From: Myrica gale
Lineage: Eukaryota; Streptophyta; Magnoliopsida; Fagales; Myricaceae
Assembly (NCBI GenBank): GCA_963930655.1
Contig: OZ005602.1
Span: 20,969,840 to 21,033,839 of the forward strand
DNA length: 64,000 bases
Direction: 5' to 3'
A program made the translations under genes and the position numbers. The notes beneath the pieces are model-generated. The model did no database searches. It was not told where the DNA came from and saw only the letters and a list, made by a program, of their open reading frames with translations. Each line of letters begins with the position of its first letter. Position 1 is the stretch's first letter. This document shows, piece by piece, positions 1 through 10,762 of this stretch.

Positions 1-321
1 TATGTGGTAGACTTAGCTGCTGCACTAGATGGAAGAAAAAGTATTCCGCCATGGGAACAGCTGAAAGATCTTATTTTGCAGCTTGAATACCATCATGAGG
101 TTTTATCTGGTCGACCATCTTTAATAGTGGGAAATAAGATTGATGAGGACGGGGCTGAAGAAGTGTATGAAGAATTCAAAAGAGGGGTGTCAGGTGTTCC
201 TATTTTTCCTGTCTGTGCTGTTTTGGAGGAGGGAATATCAGAGCTGAAAACTGGTCTCAAAAGCCTTGTGAATGGTGAAATTTCATGCAGACTCAGTTTA
301 GATGAAATATTGCTCGATTAG
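1..321 (+). CDS. OBGM: C-terminal part of OBGM-type mitochondrial Obg GTPase (5' end outside window)
   Basis: The frame is open from base 1 and ends at TAG 319-321, giving about 106 residues. It contains the G4 guanine-specificity motif NKID in the context LIVGNKIDEDGAEEVYEEF, preceded by WEQLKDLILQLEYH and followed by GVPIFPVCAVLEEGI, which fits the G5 region and end of an Obg/CgtA G domain. Obg GTPases bind GTP and assist large ribosomal subunit assembly; OBGM is the plant mitochondrial form. The exon structure upstream lies outside the window. A disrupted paralogous copy of the same gene occurs at 34.8-44.0 kb. No frame disruption is seen here, so this is probably the 3' end of a working gene. 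The Obg G domain is certain in type; the OBGM rather than OBGC assignment rests on the paralogue's N-terminal part. Confidence 0.85.
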   Translation, partial: YVVDLAAALDGRKSIPPWEQLKDLILQLEYHHEVLSGRPSLIVGNKIDEDGAEEVYEEFKRGVSGVPIFPVCAVLEEGISELKTGLKSLVNGEISCRLSLDEILLD

Positions 322-1040
322 ATTGTACCGGTACGTATCACAACCTCTCTTGTCAAAGAATAAAGGAAAAAACATCACCAACCCCCATCAGAAAGAAAGT
401 GCAGAAAATTATGCATTGTACAGAGCTGTGATGTTTCAGTTTGAATTGTGGCGTTTGTCAGAAGACCGAGAACCAGAGTAGGTCGTAAATCACGGATTAT
501 TTTGAATGTTTGAAGATCCTCTCTTGGGGTGGAAGGTGAACAGAAATATTCAGTTCTCCATTTAAGCTTCTGGCTTTTTTCAGTCGAGGATGTATAGATG
601 ATGCTCTTGTAGGAAGTTTTCTTTATTCACTTACAAGCCCGAATCACAGGTATACATCTCCCTCATTTTTTTTTTTCAATTTTGAATCTGAATTACTGGT
701 TCAAATTGAGAGCCTCAGAATATCTTCTCCTAATGAATAATTATTCCATTTGGATTGTTGGTGCTTTTAAAGTTAGCCTTTGGTCCTAATTTGCGAGGGA
801 ACATCATTCCTAACTTAGTGTTCTAAATTATTTTCCAAGTTGGAGTGGTTTCGGCCCTTAAATTAGCACCTCATGAAGCCTTGTACATGGACATCGAATT
901 CTGATTTGTAGTTTTCCGAAGTTTGTGACGCCAACTGATATGTTGAACCGTTAACAAGCCACAGTCCACACACTTTACAAACCAGAAAAATCGATGAAGG
1001 TAAATTATGCGGCTTGTTTTCAAATCGGTTAAGGTAACCA
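322..1040. other. OBGM 3' flank, no gene recognised
   Basis: Contains the presumed OBGM 3' UTR and AT-rich intergenic sequence with a T-rich run near 665-680. No convincing coding frame or repeat seen. Confidence 0.5.
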
Positions 1041-1044
1041 GGTA

Positions 1045-2275
1045 CGCATGTGGCATGATCAGTGGATCCCTTCCCCTATACCCCATAGTCCTGTACCTCG
1101 TTTGAATTCAATTATTACTGATGAGGTATCCATGGTGGACTCTTTGATTCTGCCTTTCTCTAGAGCTTGGAATTCTAATTTAATTCGACACTTGTTTATA
1201 GCTGAGGATGCTGAAGCGATCTTAAATCTTCACATCCCTCAGAATAGACATGTAAATTCTCTTATCTGGACCCCCGAGGTCCATAGGTGTTTTTCTCTCA
1301 AATCTACTCATGCTCTTATAAACTCTAGGGTTCCTTCTCAGAATATTCTTTTGGAAGAAGAGTGGAAACTGCTTTGGCATATTCCAATGCAAGATAAACT
1401 GAAACTGTTCCTTTGGAAAGTGGCGTGGAATTGCCTCCCATCAAAAGCCAGGATGGAACGGTTTTCTAATAGACCAGAGGAGGAATTCTATTGTGTGTTC
1501 TGTCACCAGCACATTGAAACATTGATCCAGATATTATTTGAGTGTCCCGTGGCGCAAATGATGTGGAGAGAAGCTCCCTGGTCGATCATAATTCATCATA
1601 TTTCACTTTCTAGTATTGCTGATTGGGTGCGCCTCATTCTTAATCCTTCTCAGTCTCTTTGCCTGGCCCAAGATCAACAATTAAATTTCACAAGATTTGC
1701 CACGTTGCTCATGGACTCCATCTGGTTTGCTCGTAATCATCTTGTTCACAATGGAGATGTCTTGGATATTAGAAAGCTGCTGCACTCCACAAGAACCCTC
1801 TATCAAGAGATTGTCCAGACCTAGAAAGACAAATGCCCGAATATTCACCCCGTTTGGCAACCTCCTCCCAATGGTACGTATAAAATTAATTTCGATGTTG
1901 CAATTCGTAATTCCTTTTCCTTTGCTGCTACAGTTGGCAGAGAGAGGAAGGACATATCCTCTTTGTTATTTCGAAGAGGCTACCTCCTAGCGGCCCTCTT
2001 GTGGGCGAGGCAAGGGCAGCCTTGATAGCTGCCCAGGAGGCTTTTCATCTACCATCACCACGTGTGCTATTGGAGGGGGATTCTCTATATGTTATTGAAG
2101 CTATTAACAAAGGGCCTAACGGTGCTTTATGGCAAATAGCAAAGATAGTCGCTGATATTCATAGTCTTGCTAGCCACAAAGAAGGCTGGAAGTTTGGCCA
2201 TATCAGGAGAGAGCCTATATCTTGTATTCCGGCTGACATTCTCTCAAGTGACAACCCATGGATTCCTCCATGAGT
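1045..2275 (+). mobile_element. LINE (L1-type) 3' fragment: zinc-binding region plus RNase H-like domain
   Basis: Frame 1048-1824 encodes the zinc-binding region that follows plant L1 reverse transcriptases: LLWHIPMQDKLKLFLWKVAW, then LPSKARMERF, then paired Cys/His residues in FYCVFCHQHIETLIQILFECP. Downstream, in other frames, an RNase H-like segment is visible (about 2001-2273: EARAALIAAQEAF, LLEGDSLYVIEAI). The frame shifts between the two domains show decay. The reverse transcriptase core and endonuclease are absent, so this is a 5'-truncated non-LTR remnant typical of LINE insertion. Confidence 0.8.
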
Positions 2276-2479
2276 TGTTGGGCTGTAGAGGATTTGTCAT
2301 GTTTTGGTTTATCTAGAAAAAAAAATCGATGCAGGTGCTATTGATATTGAAGCTCATCTTATAAAGAAGGCGGCTATCTCGGACTCCTACACCCGTCGTT
2401 GATCTTGGCACTTTGTACACACCCAAAGCAGCAACCGATCGACAATTCTGGCAATACAAGTCTAATCATTGAGTTTTAG

Positions 2480-3060
2480 CGATGGCAAAGGTCAGGTTCC
2501 CTGAAACCGAGGAACATCTCTTCATGTCATGCCAATTTGCTCGGGTTGCTTGGCGTGAGAGTGTTTTGCCTATCTCCATTGACCATTTGGGAATTCAAAA
2601 CTTTCGGGAGCTCATTAAGCTAATTATCTATCCCTAACGTCTGCCCATATTACCACATTCCCGCCACCAACACTTTTCTCTGAATGTTGCTATTGTGCTT
2701 GATTCTATTTGGTTTGCCCGTAATGCTACTGTTCATAATGGTACTCCACTTGACTCTATTTCTATCAAGCACATGATTATCCGCCACTTCTCTGATCATG
2801 CGGCGGCATGGTCCTATGTTTCTCCTACTAGTGGTTGGTCTCCCCCCTGTTGGGGTTCTTAAATGTAACGTCGATGTGGCTATCCGTCCTATTTTCTCCG
2901 CCGCGGCTATCTCTCTCCGAGATTCTCAGAGCTCCCTCTGTCACGTGCACACGGAGCGTGTTTTCACCCAGGTTCCTCTGATTGGCGAGGAGTATGAATG
3001 GGGTTTTGAAAAGCCTTTCGACGGTATCGCACAAGGTACCATATATTAGAACAGATAACC
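2480..3060 (+). mobile_element. Second LINE fragment, degenerate
   Basis: Translation shows a second copy of the same zinc-binding/RNase H-proximal region: PETEEHLFMSCQFARVAWRE (about 2498-2557), then DSIWFARNATVHNG (about 2701-2742), matching DSIWFARNHLVHNG of the neighbouring LINE fragment. Stops and frame shifts are frequent. It is a different member of the same LINE class, not a simple tandem copy, since residues differ throughout. Confidence 0.7.
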
Positions 3061-3224
3061 CCTGGTTTTCTAAAATGACGTAGGTAATGGTGTAAATGTA
3101 AAGTTTGTTCTAGCATTGAAGATCGTCATAGACCTAGCCTATCACCACATAGACCTGGCCTATCACATGTTAGAAGGAACAAAAAGAGAGATGCTACACC
3201 TTGTAAAGCAGGAAGATCATTTAA

Positions 3225-4041
3225 CCCACGATATATATCTCTCCAAGATGAAATAGATCCAGAACTAGACCCTTGATATATTCAAGAAAGATGATCACTT
3301 CCTTGAAAATGAGAAACGCTACGAAGAAGTTAAGAAAAACATTCTGGGCGAGGAGTCTGAGGATGAGGGTGACTCAGATGCCGCTTCAGACGATGAGCAG
3401 CAGATGGAAATACAGGACGAAACAGAGACAAATCTTGTAAACCTTCTGAGGACCATTTACCTCACTAGTCACTATTATGTCGAGTGTCGATTTTGAGGAA
3501 GCCAGTCATAAGCTCCTGAAAATTAAACTAGAGCCAGGTCAAGAGATAGAGCTATGTGTTTTGCTCCTGGAGTGCTGCACTTAGGAGCGAACTTACCTTC
3601 GGTATTATGGTCTTTTGGGGCCGCAGTTCTGTATGATCAACGAAGTGTACCTAGAGAATTTTGACAAAGTGCTTTGTCCAACAATACTCCATGGATCCAC
3701 AGGCTTGAGACAAATAAGTTGCGTAATGTGGCCAAGTTTTTTGCTCATCCCCTGGGCACAGATGCTCTGCCTTGGAATGTTTTGGCCTATATACGGTTAA
3801 CAGAGCATCGGGGTATCCCTCTTTTGAATGAACGACTTACAGATCCTGCGATCGAGGACAAATGTGAATCTATCTTCCCAAAGGACAATCCTAATTATGC
3901 AACAAGAGCAAGTAGTGTCAGATTCTGAATCAGAGGATGAATCTGGCAGTTCTGATAGTTCAGACACTGAGGCGGCTAGTTCTGACTCAGAATCAGATTC
4001 TTCAAGTTCAGAGGAGAGTGAAAAGGGATGACAGTCGAAGT
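3225..4041 (+). pseudogene. CWC22: CWC22-like pre-mRNA splicing factor pseudogene, copy 1
   Basis: Pieces in several frames read like plant CWC22, the spliceosome component with MIF4G and MA3 domains. In order: FLENEKRYEEVKKNILGEES (about 3300-3360), the acidic stretch and [37 protein letters not shown] (about 3485-3545), LRYYGLLGPQFCMINEV, HRLETNKLRNVAKFFAHPLG and LPWNVLAYIRLTE (to about 3800), LLNERLTDPAIE, and a Ser/Asp/Glu-rich tail to 4030. There are frame shifts and in-frame stops, for example at about 3567. The reading runs about 800 bp without a recognisable intron, suggesting a processed copy or a single large exon. The MA3 region lacks the segment normally between IRLTE and the HLGI-type motif; the second copy lacks it too. 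Confidence 0.8.
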
Positions 4042-4510
4042 AAGCGGAGTAGAAAATAAGTGTTACGCTGCGCCAGAGACAACACCACACAAGTTTTGAT
4101 TGTAATGACGATATTTGTCGTATAATTCTGGTATTGTCAATTTTTTTTGTGAATCTTTTGAAAATTTTATACTGTTAGTTTTCTAGTTCGGTTCGCAAGC
4201 ACAAAAAAAATCTTGTCATATAGAATGTTAGAGAAATTAATTCAAATAATAAAATTTATCTATTCTTATCGATTTAAGCTAGCAAAGAAACAAGATTGTC
4301 CGATTTTGGTTCAACCCTCTATAGCAACAAAATTCAACAACTTAAATAATGTTCTCTATAGCAACAAAACTCCTCAACTTTATTGGTCCGCTACTTGAAT
4401 TTTTGGTTTGTTGTGATGTTAATCCTCTAATAGATATTGTAAGGGTATTCCACGAAAACCAGAACAAGCAGTAGTAAAGAACAACTATTTGAATGGATGA
4501 TGATGATGTC
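4042..4510 (+). repeat. 3' flank of CWC22 pseudogene, duplicated at 44.78-46.08 kb
   Basis: Long collinear similarity to the downstream flank of the second CWC22 copy: the ACACCACACAA block, GTATTGTCAATTTTT, ACAAGATTGTC, the CTCTATA..AACAAAA repeats, GAACAAGCAG and GAATGGATGA all recur in the same order at 44780-44929 and 45716-46080. This shows the two pseudogenes were copied as genomic DNA together with their flanks. Confidence 0.8.
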
Positions 4511-5113
4511 AAGAATCACCACAGAATTGGAGCCGATCAATCCCTGCAAAAGTCACTGAGGGAGGGGAGACCTCGGATCAAGTCTCCAACGGCCAAGTTA
4601 GACTTCAAGAAGAAAATGTTTAGTGTTTAGAGAATGGAATTAAGCCCTGACCCTAATGAAGTGTAATACCTTAATTTTATATGGGTTTAAGAGCCTTATC
4701 TCCATTGGGAGTCTAACTCTTCCAATAAACGAGTCATGAAATTCTATTAGAAGAGAAGAAGGTCTCCTGAACACAAAGGATCTTTCGATTATGTGGGTGT
4801 TTCATTAGGAGTCTAAGACCTCCAGGACTCCTAATAGGAGGCCGAATGGACAGGCGAGGACACCAGCAATAGGCCAAACCAGGGGTGGATATGTCTGATA
4901 TGGCTTGGTATTTTGTGGCCTATCATAGTCCATCCTTTTCAACCATGACAACCCGAGCACGGAGAAAATTACTCAACGGCCTAGTTAATTGGATTGAAAT
5001 TAGACCGTTACCCTCGCACCCCTTTTGGGCCTTTTTAACTTTGAATAGGCCCAAAAACCAGTCGTTCAAAACTGGCTTCCGGCACACGTTATCACCATTC
5101 CTCTCTTGCAGCT
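4511..5113. other. Intergenic, nothing recognised
   Basis: Moderately AT-rich sequence with no convincing gene. A 79-codon frame at 4885-5124 has no recognisable motif. Confidence 0.4.
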
Positions 5114-5118
5114 TTTTT

Positions 5119-5468
5119 TATTAGAATTTACACAATATGTGAAAGGTGAGTCTAACTCAACTCCAAAAGATGTCTTGAGGAGTGAGAGATATCACAACCT
5201 TATAAGGAGCACATTGACTAGTTTCTCTAGCAACGTGGGACTTCCAACACGCCCCCTCACGTGTGGCGGGAGGACATCCAAGCCAACATGTGGAAACGGG
5301 TGAAGGTGGGACCAGAAACTAGGAATATTGTTCTGATACCATATTAGAATTTTACACAATATGTGAAAGGTGAGCCTAACTCAACTCCAAAAAACGCATT
5401 GAGGAGTGAGAGATGTCACAACCTTATAAGGAGCACATTGACTAATTTCTCTAGCAATGTGTTCAACA
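5119..5468 (-). mobile_element. TRIM (terminal-repeat retrotransposon in miniature), 350 bp, complete
   Basis: Two direct repeats of about 125-130 bp (5119-5249 and about 5344-5468) flank a tiny internal region. On the minus strand the 3' LTR begins TGTTGGAAGTCCCACGTTGC, the usual start of plant TRIM LTRs. The tRNA-Met primer site TGGTATCAGAACA directly follows the upstream LTR (plus-strand 5331-5343), and a G-rich polypurine tract precedes the other LTR. The flanks are TTTTT at 5114-5118 and TTTTT at 5469-5473, a plausible 5-bp target duplication, though low in complexity. No protein is encoded; movement depends on proteins from other elements. Confidence 0.8.
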
Positions 5469-5473
5469 TTTTT

Positions 5474-5715
5474 GAAACTCCACCCCTTTGTCTTCACACC
5501 ACCACCATACCGCTGTTTTCAAAACTTCAACTGTCTCTCTTATCTTTTCGAGTTACCTCTCCCACAAAGTACCTCATCAATGAAGCACAACACCGGCTCT
5601 CAGGCACCGAAAATGTTAGAAACGGGGGAAAATATAGTTGCGACCAAGGTTGCCAAACGGGAAAGCCAACTAGCCACCCTGAGGGCTGAGCACAACATTC
5701 CCCCCGCTGTGTCAT
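5474..5715 (+). other. Unidentified coding-like stretch
   Basis: One frame reads MKHNTGSQAPKMLETGENIV, then KVAKRESQLATLRAEHNIPP, with coding-like composition, ending exactly where MT2 duplicon A begins (about 5716). I do not recognise the protein; a retrotransposon gag or an unrelated host exon are both possible. Confidence 0.3.
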
Positions 5716-6100
5716 TGTCCATATTATGCCTTTCACACGCTAGAAATAATTTCTCATATGTCCTTACTTTTGTCATATCATTAGAGTTTGGGTTTCTTCT
5801 CAATTCCCCTGCTATTTTTATTTCTTCAGCTGAGTTTCTTGCTGATTTGTTTTCCCTCGTTCTTTTGCAGCTACGGCATGTACCTGACCTCGGGGTTGCG
5901 CTAGTGAAGATGTAAATTTATATATCTCTGTGTGCGCGCGTGTATGCATCTTTATATAATGCTATAACGCAAGCTATATAATTCCTTGTTTACCCAACCA
6001 CATCTGCAGCTACAGCAAGGGGTCTGAGATGAGCTTTGGAGCAGAGAACGGCTGCAAGTGCGGATCAAACTGCACCTGCGACTCATGCAACTGTAAATGA
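5716..6100 (+). pseudogene. MT2: Metallothionein type 2 pseudogene (copy A)
   Basis: Begins inside MT2 intron 1: from about 5716 the sequence matches intron 1 of genes B and C, and exon 1 is absent. The exon 2 remnant (5871-5911) is 41 nt instead of 81; a 40-nt internal deletion joins GACCTCGG to GGTTGCGCT and breaks the frame. Exon 3 (6010-6100) is intact with TGA at 6098-6100 and reads EGCKCG-type Cys pairs ([18 protein letters not shown]). Splice sites TTTTGCAG, GATGTAAAT and CATCTGCAG remain. Without start codon and N-terminal Cys cluster it cannot make a metallothionein. Confidence 0.9.
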
Positions 6101-6507
6101 GAAAAGCAGAGCAAATGCCCACAACAAAGAATCTGTGGCTGTAGGATAATATAAATAAGAAAGGAAGATAGATGAATATAGAAACTATGGCCTGGTCTAT
6201 ATTATATTGTATGAAAGATAGCCGGTTTGCAAATCCGTCTCCTTCCAATTGTGGACTGTTATGGCCACATAGGTGTGCCTAAAATTTAATGTGCGACTTC
6301 TACTTTGTTGGATCTTGGGGCTCAATATATGCTTCAATTTTCAGAAGATAATGTTGATCTGTGTGAAACTGAACTTTACCAACTCCCTTTACAACTCTGT
6401 GCTTTTGATTATTAGTTTTTGCTGTATAGATAATTGTCTTCTTCTTCCTTTTGGTCCTTCGGTGGCTTATGAGCCCAGTTACATCAACCTAGGGAAAACA
6501 GGCCATG

Positions 6508-6748
6508 GTTATTGTGTGAGTGAGGTTATAGTGTGAGTGTGTGAGTGGACGGGTGAGATTAGAAGTTGAGAAATCTAATGGCTGAAAAAATGTCACATCA
6601 TTTAATGAAACCGGGTTGGTTTGGTGGGTCGGGTTAGCGGGTCGGGTTCATTAAATGATGTGGCGTTTTTGCAGCCATTAGATTTTTCAACTTCTAATCT
6701 CACTCGTCCACTCATACACTCACACAATAACCTCACTCACATAATAAC
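6508..6748. mobile_element. Fold-back MITE, MULE-like termini
   Basis: Two arms of about 105 bp form an imperfect inverted repeat: left arm GTTATTGTGTGAGTGAGGTT and right-arm complement GTTATTATGTGAGTGAGGTT, continuing through GATTAGAAGTTGA.AAATCTAATGGCTG on both sides. The loop is a short GGGT-rich sequence (about 6614-6650). The surrounding segment 6431-6760 is absent at the equivalent position of duplicon B. The termini match those of the element at 60058-62341. Confidence 0.8.
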
Positions 6749-6902
6749 TTTTGCCGGGAAAACAAGGCCAGAAACATACAGAAAAATAGTGGAAGATCTC
6801 CGGAGGCGGAAGTCTTACACAACAAGACCCCAGGTTCATATTTAATTTACTTAGCTTTTCAGCCAATCTGCACTGTCGGTGAAGCGCCTCCAAATCCTCC
6901 AT
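6720..6902 (-). other. Conserved short ORF (MEDLEALH) downstream of MT2, copy A
   Basis: On the strand opposite the MT2 copy, a frame starts MEDLEALHRQCRLAEKLSKL and continues NMNLGSCCVRLP before running into the MITE. The same start and about 30 residues recur at 58821 in duplicon C; in duplicon B the ATG is ATA (near 55470). I do not recognise it. It may be a first exon of an unknown gene or a chance frame preserved by recent duplication. Confidence 0.35.
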
Positions 6903-7577
6903 TGCTGATCAACTTGTTGACTGCCATTTGATCCTATCCTTCTTGAATTCAAGTACCAATTAAAGCAGGCTTTAAACTCTGCAACATAGCCCAGAGATCT
7001 GCTTTATCAGTACTATCGAGTCAAACATCAAATGAAAACCTCGCGCGGAGCCGCTCACCGCAATTAACGATGCCCTTTGGTAACAAGTGACTTATATTAT
7101 TTATAGAGGGAAAAGTCACTTGCCCTCCAACTTCCAAAGGTCACAAGCCTAATATTTGACACGTTGCATCAAAAAACTATCAAATTTCATCCATTTGAGT
7201 CCCTAAAAAAGTCCAACTATAAAATTTGTGTCACGTGCATTATAAATGAATCATGTGACATAATTTTGAACGGTTAAATTTTATTCCATGACACAATTTG
7301 ATTAAATCTAAAAATTAGAAAACTCAATGTGTTAAGATTGATAGTTTAAATCAATATTTGAAATTCTATTGATAGTTAGATGGTTCAAAATGATCTTTTT
7401 TCCTATTTATAAGGACGGTTTGAATAAAAGATGTCATCTACATATTGAGATAAATTAATAGTATCAAATTTTTTGTAGATATAGAATTTTCATATAAATA
7501 CTTTATTATAACCCTATTTGAAATATAGTGAAATTTAGCTTCACTCTTTGGTGGATGTAGAGACACAACCAAACCTT

Positions 7578-7862
7578 TCATACTTTAGTCTTCATACAAG
7601 CGTCTTTATTCAATGAAATAGCGGCTTATATACAGAGCTGATTCATGAGCTATAACATATTGAACTCATTAACAGAATTATAACTTCAATAACTAATCTT
7701 CAGTTATTGTAGTAGGCCCCTCAAGCTGGATAATGTATATCAATCAATCCAAGCTTGGTTAAAACTGAAAATTTATCAAATGATAAAGGCTTGGTAAGTA
7801 AATCTGCTAACTGGTGATTGACGGAAATATGAAGAATCTTCACTATCTTGTGTTGCACCATA
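7578..7862 (-). mobile_element. Copia retrotransposon 3' end fragment (RNase H tail plus LTR piece)
   Basis: Minus-strand translation from 7862 reads MVQHKIVKILHISVNHQLAD, LLTKPLSFDKF, then SVLTKLGLIDIHYPA and a stop at 7721-7723. This is the characteristic C-terminus of Ty1/Copia polyproteins (end of RNase H). The 7578-7720 part is the adjoining LTR-like tail. It replaces part of duplicon A. Confidence 0.8.
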
Positions 7863-7865
7863 TAG

Positions 7866-8199
7866 GCTAGGCTTTTGGGGTTTCGAGTCAGGTTTTACCC
7901 AACCGAACCTGACCCGCCCCCAGCAGACCAGGTTCGGCTCGGCTCAGCTAGGGGCTGGGTTTCATTGGACTTTTTTTTATTACATGATATTATAGGCCCA
8001 AAATGTTATGGACTAATTTTTTTAGACTAAAAACGTTATGGGCTCTAATTTTTTTAGCCCAATACTATATTTCTTTTAGAAATAATGCATATACTTACAA
8101 TATTCGGTTCGGGTTTTCAGAAAGTGATGAAAAAACTTGAACCCGACCCGAATTAACGATTAAAACAAATCCAAATTTTGAAATCTAAAAATGTCATAG
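7866..8199. other. Unassigned repetitive-looking insert in duplicon A
   Basis: GC-rich pieces such as CGGTTCGGGTTTTC and complementary CCCGACCCGAA near both sides (7880-7960 and 8100-8160) suggest inverted ends of a small non-autonomous element. Boundaries not resolved. No coding frame. Confidence 0.35.
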
Positions 8200-10101
8200 C
8201 ATTTTTCTTTGTCATTTCAACTTATTTTTACTCAGCTTTTTGTTCTTGCAATGGTTTGTGTATCTCCTCCAATGAGATAATTGTTCGCTACCATTAGGGA
8301 AGCAGATCTGGCCAATATACAACAAAAAGCTGTAAAGCAGGCTAACTACATATATAGATGGATAAAATGTCAATTTGCACACCACAGACAATCCAAATAA
8401 TCTTAAACAACGTCTCAACTATTATTTTTGATATATTGAGTCATAAAACTACTAAATTTAATCAATTTATATCTATAAAAAAAGATCTAACTGTAAATAA
8501 AACGTACAACATTTGTTATAAATGAGTCATGTAGTATAGTTTTGACCGTCAGATTTTATTTTAGGGCTCGAATTGATTGATTTTGAAAATTTTAAGCTTA
8601 ATGTGCGAAAAGTGGTTGTTGGGATCCCTATTGGAGATTGTTTTGATAGTTTAGTGATGATAAGTGACTTTTTGCCTTATAATTTCCTAGAGTAAACATG
8701 TCCTCTCTAACGAGTGCAATATATTTTCTAATTAAATAATTAAATTAATATCTTCTTTTAAATCTTTAGGAAAACATTACTTTTTCACTACAAAAAAAAT
8801 GACCTATAGCGGCGGTCGTAAACCGCTGCTATAGGTCAAACAACCGCTGCTATAGGTTATAGCAGCGGTTTTTTAGCGGCGGTCGCGACCGCCGCTATAG
8901 CTCCGTCGGCATAGATCTATATCGGCGGTTTCGGTGACCGCTGGTGAAGACCTAGGATCTATAGCGGCGGTCACTTAGCAGCGGTCGAAACCGCCGCTAT
9001 AGACCCGAGCGCAGTTGCGCTGAAGGTCTGTAGCGGCGGTCACTGACCGCCGCTACAGACCTAATATGACCGCTGCTATAGATCTATAGCAGCGGTCATG
9101 TTCAACCTATAGCCGCGGTCATTGACCGCCGCTATAGGGTCAAAAAATTTCCCCGGGGGCATAGCCCCCGAACCCCCATGAAAACAGGACAGGCTTGTCC
9201 ATGAGCACTCCAGCTTGGGCCTATCGGTCCAAGCCTCCACTCCATGGACTAAGCCTAAAAAAAATCTCATTTCAAACCGTAAAAACACTTTTCATTGAAT
9301 CGGGTCAAGATGGGTAAAAAAAGTTTCCCAATTTCAGATAAAAAATGACCCTCAATGGCCTTCAATCAACCAATCCAACAAAAATGACACACATCCTTCC
9401 AATAAAAGGATATGCCTTACTTTTTAGAAAATCCTAATTATACAGAAAAAATCAGCAATTACTTATATACCAGATATTACAACCATTGTCCAGATTGAAT
9501 AAGCATTCACCAGGGGTAAAAGACTTGCATACTATTCTACATAAAAAAACCACGGAATGCTTCGAAGTACTAAATGCTTACCCTTGGTAGATGAAGTCAC
9601 CCACATCTGTTGCTGCGTAATAAGCTGACCTACAAATCACCAAGCAAGTAAATATAAGAAGAAAAGCTAAAAGGTTGTTTCACATTGCAGGAAACCACAC
9701 ATCAAAAAGCAGAATGCAGAGTGAAATTTTAGGCAGCCGTAAAAAAATTATAGTAACCAACTCCTTGTGTTGCTTGAGCTTTGAACAAGGATCACATATA
9801 CTCCCAAGATAAGGCTGGCCTCCTTGGCTCCTTTCCCATATCACTAAAACTTGTGTATTGCAAACCAATGAAGACCCTTACAGGGTATATCAACTGATCA
9901 AAGTCGTGATAAGGTCTCAGACAACATTGCATGTCTATGTATATCTCAAAAGTAGTTCAAATGAATTATTAAAGCAAGCAGCATGAAATAAAAAACGAAA
10001 AACAAAAGAAAAAATCAAACTTGTTATCTAAAGAAGTTCTCTGCAACGATAACAAGCATAACATGACAATCATTAATCTTTTTTCCTGAATTTAGAAACA
10101 C

Positions 10102-10179
10102 CTGTGGGTATTCGTGGAGCCCTATTATATATGTCCCAAATTTCATCAGCTTTGATCTCTCCCTTCTCAAGTAAAATAT
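10102..10179 (-). pseudogene. Captured exon of FtsH-like (FTSHI-type) chloroplast protein
   Basis: After a CAG acceptor (10180-10182) the minus strand reads ILLEKGEIKADEIWDIYNRA, then PRIP, followed by ACAG/GTGTTT, a plausible donor. I recognise this as a C-terminal segment of plant inactive FtsH-like proteases (FTSHI5-like), which sit in the chloroplast envelope. Only this one exon was recognised, so it is a fragment. A close FtsH relative cannot be excluded. Confidence 0.5.
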
Positions 10180-10532
10180 CTGCCCAACATGAAAACGTGC
10201 AGCCTGTAAGCACCAACTACATGCCAACTCCAAAGTGTATTGTAATTTGGAATAATAACTTTAAACTGAAACATCCGCTGTTATGAAAGATTAAAGAGAA
10301 AAAAAGGGCAGTGCACTGTAAGAAACAAATAGCAAGAGATCGAATAAGAAACAAAATGAGCAATCTCTGGCACATTCCATAGGCAGAAACCAAAAGCAAC
10401 AAAAGATTCTTTCATCATAGGGCACATAATTTTCAAAACAAGCTAGAGATGAGAAACTCTGACACAGAGCAACATTATCGAAGGAAAAGAAGAATACCAA
10501 AATTCTTTATCCTCAGGACCAAAACACAAAAG

Positions 10533-10662
10533 CTAATTGCCTTCCTCAAGATCAGCTTCTGCAGCAGCTTCTTCCTCTTGCAACTTCTTCAAAGATGGAG
10601 GCGGTCTGACAACGATGTTTTTCTTCCACTGCCGGTCAAACTTTCTTGACAACCTCTATCTG
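10533..10662 (-). other. Unidentified coding-like fragment in CACTA element
   Basis: The minus-strand frame reads RKFDRQWKKNIVVRPPPSLK, then KLQEEEAAAEADLEEGN and a stop at 10533-10535. The basic start and acidic end look like a real protein C-terminus. Not recognised; it lies between the shikimate kinase and FtsH-like pieces and may be a third captured gene or a new 3' exon. Confidence 0.35.
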
Positions 10663-10762
10663 ATTCCCTCCTCAATCTCTCTTTCCCACCTCCCAACAGG
10701 ATTTCCAACATAAGTATATATATACATATATAGTTAACTGTTAGGATTTGAACCCATGCCAT

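Noticed and set aside
3797-4090. Ser/Glu-rich minus-strand frame
   Set aside because: Mirror reading of the acidic Ser-rich CWC22 tail.
5457-5915. 152-codon plus-strand frame overlapping MT2-A intron
   Set aside because: Runs from unrelated sequence through MT2 intron 1 and splice site; only its first part is coding-like.
8805-9145. Regular short repeats resembling a CRISPR array
   Set aside because: They are CACTA subterminal repeats in both orientations with no unique spacers; plant context.
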